Shown piece by piece: positions 1 to 10,359 of a stretch of 64,000 nucleotides of DNA. Location: the NCBI RefSeq assembly GCF_019175385.1, contig NC_083342.1, positions 117,304,376 to 117,368,375 of the forward strand. Direction: 5' to 3'. The translations under genes and the position numbers were made by a program. Within the stretch, counting starts at the first letter, position 1; every line of letters starts with the position of its first letter. A model generated the notes under the pieces. The model did no database searches. It was not told the DNA's origin and saw nothing but the letters and a program-made list of their open reading frames with translations. This stretch comes from Lycium barbarum (taxonomy: Eukaryota > Streptophyta > Magnoliopsida > Solanales > Solanaceae).

Positions 1-284
1 ATCTTCATTGTCGAAATGGTCAACATCATCGTCATCATCATTGTCACTAGAGTCATTGTTGTCGTTGCTGTCGTCATCAAAGTTCTCAGCCTAATCATAT
101 AAAAAAAACATATTTCATATGTAAACTGTATAAGCAAAAAGCTAAAGTAGACAAGTACATAAAAGTGATTAGAAGTGAGAAAACTAACATCATCTGACAT
201 CTCATTCAATATTTCATCATTCTCAAATTCAGAGTTGCTTTCACTCTCCACTACTTCCCTCGATCTTTTCGTAGACTTGCCCAT
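1..284 (-). CDS. Acidic, Asp/Ser-rich protein, N-terminal part (runs off left edge)
   Basis: Two exons of a minus-strand gene that continues beyond base 1. The ATG is at 284-282. Exon 1 (284-189) gives 32 codons beginning MGKSTKRSREVVESESNSEF and ends before a GTTAGT donor. The intron ends in TTAG at 91-92. Exon 2 (90-1) gives 30 more codons in the same phase and is very rich in Asp, Asn and Ser. A short basic stretch (KSTKRSR) followed by a long acidic run is common in nuclear, chromatin or ribosome-biogenesis proteins, but I do not recognise the family. BCCIP-like proteins have a similar start; that is only a guess. Both exon lengths are multiples of three and splice in phase 0, which supports the model. 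Confidence 0.6.
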   Translation of the reverse strand, partial: MGKSTKRSREVVESESNSEFENDEILNEMSDDVSFLTSNHFYVLVYFSFLLIQFTYEICFFYMIRLRTLMTTATTTMTLVTMMMTMMLTISTMK

Positions 285-1165
285 TTTCCTGCCTCCTAAA
301 TCTGAAGAAACAAAAAAGAATGCATCAGTTAGCAATAGGGTTATTAAAGGTGCAACAGGACAGAAAGACAAAGCCCATTTCTTTTGAAAAGCAATATCTA
401 AAAGGTGGAGCTGGAAATAGCCTTGACGAGAGACGCACTCTATGGCTATATGCGCTTAACTTTCATAGGGATAGCACTTCCATAAGTGGGATGCTCGCCT
501 TATGCAGAGCATCTCATAAGATAGCTGAATGCACACTTTATACCTTGCACTGTCCACCCTTTATGCCCCAAACCTTTTATTCCTTGGGGTGTTCGCCTTA
601 TGCGGTATGTCATAATATTTTGCTTTCCTCGTATTAATATGCATCTCCATATACAGTCCACTCTCTACTACTTTAGACACATTATCAAACACATCGTCTA
701 CGATACAATGGCTGAACTCCACAAGAACAAAATAACTTGGACATTAAGGATATCTGAAGTTAAATTAGTAGTTCTAAAATTCTGAGCCATGATCACAGGA
801 AAACAAATACTCAGAATCAGCATTAACTAAACTAGAAAAGAAAAGAAAAAAACAAGTATACATGTGTTGCAGTAAAAGCTTTTTTTAAGCATTAAAGCAA
901 CAAGTTACTAATTTAGAATTCAAATTCAATGGAGAAGTCACATTAGGGTTTTATTTCGCACATACAAACAAATGAAGGGAACTTACTGTAACCACCGGTT
1001 CACAATCCCATTGGCTTGAGGTATTTATTTAAATAGAGACTGAAAGAAGCAGAGAGACTTACAAAGCTACAATTGTCCGCCGGAATATGACGGAGGAACA
1101 AGCGGCGGCGGTAACGGGGTTTTGTTCTGATTCGAACGAAGAGTTTTAGAAGAAGTATGTTTCGC
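285..1165 (-). other. 5' leader with intron of the acidic-protein gene
   Basis: The short leader segment 285-301 is preceded by a good acceptor (pyrimidine-rich, ending CAG at 302-304). A matching GTAAGT donor lies at 1062-1057. This places a 5'-UTR exon at about 1063-1165, containing a GCC/CCG-rich stretch, and a leader intron of about 760 bp. The exact transcription start is not visible. Small ORFs on the plus strand within the intron look like chance. Confidence 0.5.
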
Positions 1166-1206
1166 CAAGGGTCGTATTTGCCCCTTTACTTTCAAAAATT
1201 ATTTAT

Positions 1207-2184
1207 GAGCCTGTTTGGATGGCCTTATTTTAACCGGCTTATAAGCTAAAAAAAAATGGACTTCTTTTGGGGTGGTCTTTAAATTTTGCCCCTCATATTT
1301 GAAATCTTTAAATTTTACCCTTCGGCTAAACCCCATGGGTTCGAGGTTTGAATCCCCACACAGTCAAAATTTAAAAAAAATTCGTAAGGTAGAGTTTAAA
1401 TTTTGTTATGCCCCCACCGGCATACACTTGTGAAGGAATTACCAAAGTTATGCCGGACCCGGCATACTTATGCCTTATGGGTAGACTTGGCATAAGTATG
1501 TCGGGTCCGTCATAACTTTGGTAATTCCTTCACAAGTTTATGTCGGTGGGGGCATACTTTTAATGGACAAACTTTTATAGTATGCCACATAAGGCGAAAT
1601 TTTTCCTTAAGGCATAACTAAAAGTTTGTCTTACAAGGCAAAGTCTATACCTTAAGAAAAAGTTCTGCCTTATGGGGCATACTTTTGGTTATGCCTTAAT
1701 TAAAAGTCTGCCCCATAAGACATAGTTCCTTAAGGAAAAGTTTTGCCCCATAAGGCATAACTAAACTATGCCTTGAGGAAAAGTTATGCCCCCTCCGGCA
1801 TAACTTTAGTTTTTCCTTAAGGACTTTAAGCCGGATCCGGCATACACTCCCCCCAGCCCTGCCTTGCGAAATTATTATTTTTATTTTATGCCTGAGCGGG
1901 GGTTCGAACCCAAAACCTCAGGTATCCAAGCGAAGGGCAAAATTTAAAGACCACCCCAAAAGAAGGGCAATCCGTGCAAAAAAATGGAAAAAAAAATAAG
2001 TTGGGGTAGCCAACTTTTTTTTTTTTTGGCTTATAAGTTGTTTTTAACTTATAAATTGTTTTAAATAAGCTAAGTCAAACATGTCCAATTATTTTTTTGA
2101 GCTTATTTTAAGCACAAAATGACTTTAAACTGGTCAGCCAAACACTCAAAAAAGCTGAAAACATAAGTCAATCCAAACGGGCTC
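1207..2184. mobile_element. Tourist-like MITE, copy 1, interrupted by another element
   Basis: The ends are GAGCCTGTTTGGAT and its near complement ATCCAAACGGGCTC, flanked by TAT on both sides (1204-1206, 2185-2187). The 3-bp duplication and the terminal sequence fit PIF/Harbinger-type Tourist MITEs. The body matches the copies at 8323 and 17999 (GCTTATAAGCTGAA, AAGTTGGGGTAG, GCCAAACACTCAAAAAAGC). About 720 bp of unrelated DNA (1258-1977) is inserted in it. Confidence 0.8.
1258..1977. mobile_element. TIR element of family T2, copy 1 (nested in the MITE)
   Basis: The inverted ends are CTTCTTTTGGGGTGGTCTTT on the left and AAAGACCACCCCAAAAGAAG on the right. The interior is made of repeated, mutually inverted phrases related to GGCATAACTAAAAGT and ATGCCTTAAGG, so it can fold extensively. 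The left end lacks the TTTGCRCGG start seen in copies at 6998 and 8043. No coding capacity is visible, and the superfamily is not determined. Confidence 0.6.
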
Positions 2185-2199
2185 TATATCTGTATACTC

Positions 2200-2461
2200 C
2201 TGCTCGTTTGATTGATGGTTGGGAATTAAGTTATTCATGTATTCTATCTTACATATGTAATATCGTGTTTGGCAGAATTATTTTGCTATGTATAAAGTTT
2301 AACACATTTAATACGGTGTTTGGTTTGCAATTTAGAAAGTTGTATAACTAATATTGTATGTATAAGTTATGAGGAAATCTATGTCCCTGCATAAAATTAT
2401 AGTCCATGTATTCTCTCATTACCAATCCGTGCATAACTCTAACCAGTAGTCAAACGACCCC
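2200..2461. mobile_element. Probable MITE
   Basis: The end GCTCGTTTGATTGATGGTT (from 2202) matches the inverse of AACCAGTAGTCAAACGACC (to 2459) in most positions. The interior is AT-rich and non-coding. No clear target duplication was found, so the superfamily is open. Confidence 0.45.
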
Positions 2462-2771
2462 TTATATTTTTAACCAAAAATACCCCCTCTTCCGTTAAGA
2501 AATTCGGGTCCATAAATAAAATAGACACTTGGAGGGCCAATATGTATTTTAAAAAATTCAATTCATTTGCCGATACTCATTACCCGTCCCATCTTAAAGT
2601 GATGTCTTTTTTCCCAAACCTAATTTTCTTCAGGAATTTTTAGGTATTTAATGATTTTGCCATTGGAGAACATGTTTGGACATCATAAAAAGTTTTCAAA
2701 TCATGCAACTACAAAAAGTGTTTTGATAAAGCATGATGACCTGATCAGAATTGTTGATTTTAATATTTATA

Positions 2772-3700
2772 CTAGATGGCCTATGCCTGTGTTGCGCACA
2801 GGCCCAACACTTTGGATTATAGTGTATCTATGTGTATGTAGTTGTGTTTGCATAGTGATAATATATATATATATATATATATATACTATGTTCAAAACAC
2901 GATTAATATAACATTTTAGTTTGTGCTCCATGTCTAAAACTTTATTATATTTGTGTTTGTTATGAATATAAAGTCAACAAAAATTTATTAATACTTTTTA
3001 AAAGAGAAGACTTGTTTAAAAGGAAACTATTTTCCTCTCTTTGAGATAAAATAATAGTAATATTTAAGCATCGGTTTATACTTTCAATTTTAATTCGATT
3101 AATTTAAAAGTGTAAAATATTTATTATTTTTTATCAAATTTTGATTTGGATAATTCTAATTCTAGTTATTAAATTAATTTTACATGTTTAAAATGAAACA
3201 AAGTAAAAATTGATTTTCTATTTAAACGAAGAAATACTATTTTTAATTTTTTGGTAAATATTCTCGGTTTAGCTCATTTTACTTGTCATGTTGTCTTTTG
3301 CATGATTTTTTAAGGAAACGTGAATTAGAATTATAATTTGACTAATTTACCTTATTCATTATTTGATCTCCATTTGATATTAATTTATTTTCACATTTAT
3401 TAGAGTAAGAATAAAAATGAAAAAGTAATTAAATTCTATCTTATTTTAAAATATAAGTATTTTAAGTATATTTATTTTATCAAACATAACAAATAAATGA
3501 CATGGCGGAATAGCAAATACAACAGTTCAATATCTATATTACATCTCAGGCTAATATAAAAAAAAAAAATTGTATGGTTGGGCTACTTAACCTTTTGAAG
3601 AAAATCAATAATATGAGATCCATATTTTTTGTTGTACAATAATTTCATTTGCTCGCACTAATGGTTTGATACACATGTGGCAAGTCACACCCACTTTTTT
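2772..3700 (-). mobile_element. Helitron-like element, minus orientation, 3' end at 2772
   Basis: Read on the minus strand, the element ends with a 7-bp stem (GCCTGTG / CACAGGC, loop CGCAA), then 10 bases, then CTAG followed by T. This is the classic Helitron 3' terminus, with insertion between A and T. The body (2900-3550) is repeated as the inverse complement at 4884-5565. Its 5' part (3550-3690) matches the repeats at 4370-4505 and 4745-4875. No Rep/helicase coding is present, so it is non-autonomous. The 5' boundary is not certain. Confidence 0.6.
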
Positions 3701-3719
3701 ATTCAAGGGCAAAAAATAA

Positions 3720-4064
3720 TAAGTATTTTACACATTTAAATTAATCGAATTAAAATTGAAAGTATCAACTGATGCTTAAATATTGCTATTGTTTTATCTC
3801 AAAGAGAGGAAAATAGTTTTCTTTTAAACAAATCTTCTCTTTTAAAAAGTATTAATAAAATTTTGCCGACTTTGTATTCGTAGCAAACACGAATATAATA
3901 AAGTTTTAGATACAGAGCACAAACTACAATGTTATATTAATCGTGTTTTGAACATAGTATATATATATATATATATATATATATCCAAATACAACTACAT
4001 ACACATAGATACACTATAATCCAAAGTGTTGGGCCCGTGCACAACACGGGTATAGGCCATCTAG
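3720..4064 (+). mobile_element. Helitron-like element, 3' part, plus orientation
   Basis: This is the inverse copy of 2772-3130, including the TA microsatellite. It ends in a hairpin CCCGTG-CACAA-CACGGG, then TATAGGCCAT, CTAG (4061-4064) and T. Only the 3' portion is present. It is joined head to head with the minus-strand copy near 3700-3720. Confidence 0.6.
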
Positions 4065-4065
4065 T

Positions 4066-5565
4066 AAATTTATACTATATATAAGCATGGGTTGTGGGAT
4101 GGATGGTCGTACGTCCCCAACTCATGTTAAAAAAGAAAAAAAAAAGTAGACCCCATGTTAAAAAAATCAATAAATATATATAAAAAAATCCTCCAAACTC
4201 ATGTAAAAAAAAAGGTGGATCTCATATTAAAAAAATTAAGCAATATCAAAAAAAAAATGGACCCCATATTAAAAAAAAAAAAACGTGCACCCCATATTAA
4301 AAAATCAAACAATATTCATGTAATTCCCAAAGTATTCCCATTAAGTCAATAGTGGTAGATTCATTGCCACATTCGTATCAATCCATTAGCGGGAGCAAAT
4401 AAAATTGTTGTACAGCAAAAAACGTGAACCCCATATTATTGCTTTTCTTCAAAAGGTTAAGTAGTCAAACTATACAATTTTCTTTCTTTTCTTATATTAG
4501 CCTGAGATCGTCGTCCGTCCCCAACTCATGTTTAAAAAAAAAAAAAAAAAAGAGTGGACCCCATTTAAAAAAATTAAAAAAAATCCTCCAAACTCATGTA
4601 AAAAAAAAGGTGGATCTCATGTTTAAAAAAAAAAAGTGGACCCCATATTAAAAAAAACGTGCACCCCATATTAAAAAATCAAACAATATTCATGTAATTC
4701 CTAAAGTATTCTCATTAAGTCAATAATGGTGGATTCATTGCCACATGCGCATCAACCCATTAGCGGGAGCAAATGAAATTATTGTACAGCAAAAAACGTG
4801 GACCCTATATTATTGTTTTTCTTCAAAAGGTTAAGTAGTCAAACCATACAATTTCCTTTCTTTTCTTATATTAGCCTGAGATCTAATCTAGATATTTAAC
4901 TGTTGTATTTGCTATTCCACCATGTCATTTATTTGTTATGTTTACTAAAATAAATATACTTAAAATATTTATATTTTAATTTTTATTCTTACTCTAATAA
5001 AATGTGAAAAGAGATTAATGTCGTAAAAGAAAAAATAATATTAAATGGAGATCAAATAATAAATAAGGTAAATTAGTCAAATTATAATTCTAATTGACGT
5101 TTCCTTTAAAAAAAAATGCAAAAGACAACATGACAAGTAAAATGAGCTAAACCAAGAATATTCACCAAAAAAAAAAAAAATAGTAGTTCTTCATTTAACT
5201 AGAAAATCAAATTTCTACTTTGTTTCGTTTTAAACATGTAAAATTAATTTAATAATTTGAATTATAATTATCCAAGTCAAAATTTGATAAAAAATAATAA
5301 GTATTGTTTAGGTCCAATCTACATACATATACAATAGAATATTTTACACCTTTCAATTAATCGAATTAAAATTTAAAGTATCAACCGATGCTTAAATATT
5401 GCTATTATTTTGCCTGAAAGAGAGGAAAATAATTTCGTTTTAAACAAGTCTTCTCTTTTAAAAAGTATTAATAAATTTTTGCAAACTTTGTATTTGTTAC
5501 AAACACTAATATAATATGTTTTTGGATACGGAGCACAAATTACAATGTTATATTAATCGTGTTTT
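4066..5565 (+). mobile_element. Further Helitron-like sequence with a tandem-duplicated 5' segment
   Basis: Two imperfect direct copies of about 370-400 bp lie at roughly 4108-4508 and 4509-4879. Each runs from CCCCAACTCATG, through poly-A-rich phrases with GTGGACCCCAT, to TTATATTAGCCTGAGATC. The second runs into 4880-5565, which is the same body as the minus-strand element. It stops at 5565, just before the hairpin terminus would be expected, so the 3' end is missing. The small ORFs here are translations of A-rich repeats. Confidence 0.5.
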
Positions 5566-5739
5566 TAGTTAGCGGAAGAATGCAACAATAATTTCTCTGG
5601 TAACTTTTAACTCGTTATTTACCCACATTCTTCCTCATTATATCTTGTAACTTTCATGTCTTTGTTCTCTCATTATCTACCCACATTACTACTCATATTT
5701 CTTCTAACTCATTTCAAAGATGAATTTTTCACCTATAAA

Positions 5740-6028
5740 TAGTGTGTTGGACACTCCTCATCTTATGATCTAGATTCTGAAGCTGAGTTAAACTCAAGAT
5801 TTATTTCTTCAATGTGGTATCAGAGCTAGACCCATCTCAATTATTTGTTCACCGACGGTAGACTCCAATATTATATTGTACACGCTCTGGTTAACGAGGT
5901 ATGAGCGTGAGGGAGAGTGTTAAGAAGTTCCACATCGGATATGGGACGGGTAATTAGTCTCCTTATATGGACTTGGACAATTCTCAACTTATGAGCTAGC
6001 TTTGTTAGGCCCAAGGTTCATTTCTTCA
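5740..6028 (+). mobile_element. TRIM-like LTR element remnant
   Basis: A primer binding site TGGTATCAGAGC (5815-5826, initiator tRNA-Met type) follows a sequence ending ATTTCTTCAA. About 90 bp later a purine tract GAGGGAGAG (5909-5917) precedes an LTR-like block of about 111 bp (5918-6028). That block starts TGTTAAGAAGTTCCACATCG and again ends ATTTCTTCAA. Such a short internal region with tiny LTRs is the TRIM layout. The 5' LTR is diverged and its start is unclear. Confidence 0.55.
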
Positions 6029-6997
6029 ATAAAAATATAGAGTGCATAAAAAGAGAGTTTTATTTAGCTGAATGAAGGTGTATTTTGGTGGATCTTTGGA
6101 CTTAACACCTTGCCCAGAGTTTGTTGAGTTATACGACGTTGTCGGGCTATTGTATCATGGAGGAGACAAGTCAAGAAGATTATTGCTAGACCGATAAACA
6201 TTTGTTAGCTGCAGTAGACTTGAATCTCCTTAAAGAGAGTGAGATACCCGCGCCTCAGCATGAAGATACTTTATTTTCTTCATGTTATTTTTCAAGTATT
6301 TTCAATTGTATTTTCATCAAACAGTTCCGATCTATACACTCGTATGCTTATTAGGGTTGCCGCTTTCTTATAATTGATGACATCAAAGACTTTATCATAC
6401 GTGTTTAACTTTTATCAAGTGAAATAAAAGTTTTTTCACAATTAAGTTATTTGATAATCTTTAATAGTCCATTACATAAGTGAAATGGAAAACTCACAAA
6501 GTTAGTAGATAAATAACGAACCGATCAGATTATATTACTAATATAGGTTTTAATCATTTGAATATACTAGTATTAAGAACTCGCAAGTTATATATATATA
6601 AATTAACAAAAAAAGAGCTTTTAAAAGTTAAATATATTTCTGATCTTTTTCCCGTCGGCAATATTTAGTTTTTGTATTTCGTGAGAATCCAAACGCAAAG
6701 AGACAGCTGAATATCGAACTATTAGTACAGTCATATTCAACTTCGGAAATGGTAAAGTTGGAGGAATAAAAGCTTAACACTCCATGTGTCCAAAAATATA
6801 AGACATTCTTCACTTTTTAAAATATAAATTTGATTGAAGTTTGACTAATATTTCAAAATTTATTCTTTTGTCATTTGGAAATGAGGACAGTTGCATCTAA
6901 TGGCACATATCTTGTATTACTGAATAATCCAAAAATTCTAGTTTAAAACTAATTCAATTTAACTTGAAAATTTGGTATTGACTCTGCAAATCATTTA
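6029..6997. other. Intergenic, nothing recognised
   Basis: AT-rich DNA without a supportable gene. A short stretch around 6060-6330 is less AT-rich and may be an old retroelement remnant, but no motif fixes it. Confidence 0.4.
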
Positions 6998-7846
6998 TTT
7001 GCGCGGATTGGCCTTCTTTTGGGGTGGTCTTTAAATTTTGTCCCTTATATTTGTGGTCTTTAAATTTTGTCCCTCATATTTGTGGTCTTTAAATTTTATC
7101 CCTCATATTTGTGGTCGTTAAATTTTATCCCTCATATTTATGGTCTTTAAGTTTTGTCCTTCGCTTGAAAAAGTGGCGAGTACCTGAAGTTTTGGGTTCA
7201 AACCTCCGCTCAGGCATAAAATAAAAAAATAATTTCGCAAGGCAAGGCAGGGGGGCGTGTATGCAGGATCCGGCATACACTCCTTAAGAAGAAACTAAAG
7301 TTATGCCGGATCCGGCATAACTAAAAGTCTGCCTCATAAGGCAGAACTTTTCCTTAAGGCATAATTTTAGTTATGCCTTATGAGGCAGACTTTTAGTTAA
7401 GGCATAACCAAAAGTATGTCCCATAAGGCTTGACTTTTCCTTAAGGCATAGACTTTGCCTTATAAGGCAAACTTTTAGTTATGCCTTAAGGAAAAGTTCT
7501 GCCTTATGGGGCATATTTTTTAGTTATGCCTTATGGGGTACACTTTTAGTTAAAGCATAAGTAAAAATATACCTATAAGACGGGACTTTTTCTTAAGGCA
7601 TAACTAAAAGTTTGCCTTGAAAAATAAAAAAAATAATAACAATATGTCTCGAGGAAAAGTCTGCCCCTTCCGGCAGAGCATGGCAGAGCGAAATTCAAAC
7701 TCTGCCTTGCGGTTTTTTTTTAAAATTTTAACTGAGCAGGGATTCGAATCCCGAACCCATGGGTTTTAGGCTAAGGGACTTAAAGACGAGTAATTTGAGG
7801 GGCAAAATTTAAAGACAACCCCAAAAGAAGAATTGCCCTCCGCAAA
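6998..7846. mobile_element. TIR element of family T2, copy 2 (uninterrupted)
   Basis: The left end TTTGCGCGGATTGGCCTTCT, followed by the TTGGGGTGGTCTTTAAATTT phrase, is matched in inverse at the right end (AAATTTAAAGACAACCCC to CCGCAAA). The interior repeats the GCATAACTAAAAGT and GCCTTAAGGAAAAGT phrases in both directions, as in copies 1 and 3. TTTAAATTTT(G/A)TCCCTCATATTTGTGG is tandemly repeated at 7025-7150. It is non-coding. Confidence 0.6.
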
Positions 7847-8042
7847 TTAGTGGGTGCACAATTTTGATTCTCTCATCTCAAGCCTTAGACCCACTTGTTT
7901 CATCACACTGATTTTCTAAAATTGACCCAAGATAACTTCTGAGTTGAAACGAGGATGAGAGCCCAATGGTCTAAAGTTTTAGTGGTTGGGAAGTGTATTG
8001 AGCGGCCCAGCTTTGGACCATGAACCGTAAACGTTTCATTTT

Positions 8043-8797
8043 TTTGCGCGGATTGGCCTTCTTTAGGGTGGTATTTAATTTTTGGCCCTAAAATTGCTGG
8101 TCTTTAATTTTTATCCTTCGCTTAAAAAGGTGACCGAAAATATCCCGAGGTTCTGAGTTCGAACCCCGCTCAGTCAAAAATAAATAATTGCAAGGCCTTT
8201 GCCTTATGCGGCAGACTTTGGTTAAGACATAACTAAAAGTGTGCCTTATAAGCCAAAGTCTATTATCTTCGGCAGACTTTTAGTTATGCTTTAACCAAAG
8301 TTTGCCCCATAAATCAGACTTTGAGCCTGTTTGGATGGGCTTATGTCTATAAGCTGCAAACAGCTTATAAGCTAAAAAAAATAAGTTGGGGTAGTCTAAC
8401 TTTTTTTTTTTGGGCAAACAGCTTATAAGCTGCTTTAGATAAGCTAAGTCAAATGGGCCCAATTATTTTTTTGAGCTTATTTTAAGCACAAAATGATTTT
8501 AAGCTGGCCAGCCAAACACTCAAAAAAGCTGAAAACAACTTATAAGCAACTTATAAGTAACTTATAAGCCAATCCAAACGGGCTCTTTTCCTTAAGGCAC
8601 AACTAAAAGTTTGCCTTATAAGGCAAAGTCTGCTGCACAAGGCAGAGCATTGCCTTGCAATTTTTTATTTTATTTTTATGACTAAATTAGGGTTCGAACC
8701 TAGAATCAAGTATTTTAGGCGAAAGACAAAAATTAAAGACCAGCAATTTGAGGGGCAAAAATTAAAGACCACCCCCAACGAAAGACAATCGTGCAAA
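8043..8797. mobile_element. TIR element of family T2, copy 3, interrupted by a Tourist-like MITE
   Basis: It has the same TTTGCGCGGATTGGCCTTCT start and an inverse end (AAAGACCACCCCCAACG to CGTGCAAA). The Tourist-like MITE at 8323-8585 is inserted inside it, the opposite nesting to that at 1207-2184. Confidence 0.6.
8323..8585. mobile_element. Tourist-like MITE, copy 2
   Basis: A 263-bp element with ends GAGCCTGTTTGGATGGGCTT and AAGCCAATCCAAACGGGCTC, flanked by TTT on both sides. It contains several GCTTATAAGC palindromes. It has no coding capacity. Confidence 0.8.
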
Positions 8798-10009
8798 TTG
8801 CCCTAAAAGTTTCAACCTAAATAACAAAACAATTCTAGTACAACACAGTATCAGAATGTATTAGAAAAGTAAGGACAATTATAAGATTTAGGCATTTGGA
8901 TAATTTTTTGTTGAAGTCGAAAAAAAGGAATATTTGATGTTAAAGTTGTAAAATAGTATTTAAAAGTACCGATTGTATTTTGACTTAAATTTTACTTGGA
9001 AAAAAATTAAATTTTTATAAGGGATAAACAATAAGCCAGCTGAAATATTCTTCAAATATGTTCTTCAAAATTTTTATCAATATGTCAAATACTATAGTTT
9101 AACTGTCAATATTTGACAATTGATAGAGCTGGGCGGGGAGGCGATGCTTGTTATCAAGTCAGAGAGAGGTCTGGCCCGTAAGCTGCCCCCTTAAAAACCT
9201 ACTCCATTACTTAATAAGGATTTGTTACACGCGATATGATGAATTACATCCATCTCTCACAGTTAAAAAAACTGCGTAACTATCTCGAAAAAATTCATAT
9301 CGTCCATCCAAATTGTCTCAATTACAACAAACTCCCCGTCCCCTGTCTCCTTCCTTATCAAAAAACCAGCCCAGCAATAATTAACTTCAGTAGTTATAAA
9401 TATTTCTACAAGTTTAATTGCATCAACTGATATCCGGAATAGTGAATTAAATTCTCTATAAATAAGGTTTAGGTTACCATGGCACCATATTCAATTGAGT
9501 TATTGTCATTGTTTTATCTACAACACAAATTGAATCTAGACACCAAGACAAGTGATATACTCGTAATGATGTGAAGTCCCCCTTATTAGGAAGCGTTTTA
9601 CTTTTAATGTGAATTTCTTTTGACGCAAATCTGAATCTAAGCGAACTTCAATACGAATAGCGAAGGACGGGTGAAAAAAATAAAAAAAAAAGGCCAGTGA
9701 TATGCTTGGCACGCGGTGGGAGTAACATGGAAATTACTCAATAAAGAGTTGCCAATTTTAATAAACAGCCACACGTGCAATTCAGAATTTTGGTTTATAC
9801 TTTATACCACTCAATTCAATTAATAATGTTTGTCTAGCACAAAATTCTGTTGATTGCACGTGCACATACTCTCAAATATCCCCTAAATTGGTGCCATTGC
9901 ATGTCTGTAACTCGTTGATTAAGGTTCTTTTGTTTGTAAGGAAACTTTTTTTTATTTTATTTTTGATGCTCTTATGGTTATAACAACAATTAACAAATAT
10001 AAGTCTTCA
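8798..10009. other. Intergenic, nothing recognised
   Basis: AT-rich and non-coding. No gene, tRNA or clear element end was found. Confidence 0.4.
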
Positions 10010-10017
10010 TTTTGACA

Positions 10018-10309
10018 TAAAGGTGTCAACCGGTTAAACTGTAACCGGTTTAACCGGTAACCGGAACCGGTTAAACCGGAACCGAACCGGAACCGGTTAT
10101 ACCGGTTAACCGGTTCCGGTTAACCGGATATTAATTTACCGGTCCGGTTCCAAATTTTTTTTAACCGGAACCGGTTAAACCGGTTAAACCGGAACCGGAA
10201 CCGGTTAAACCGGTTAAACCGGTTAAAATTAAAAAAAAAATAGTATATATATTAAGTATATATTGTATATATAGTAGATATGTATACATAGTATATATAT
10301 TAAGTTATA

Positions 10310-10359
<50 letters not shown>

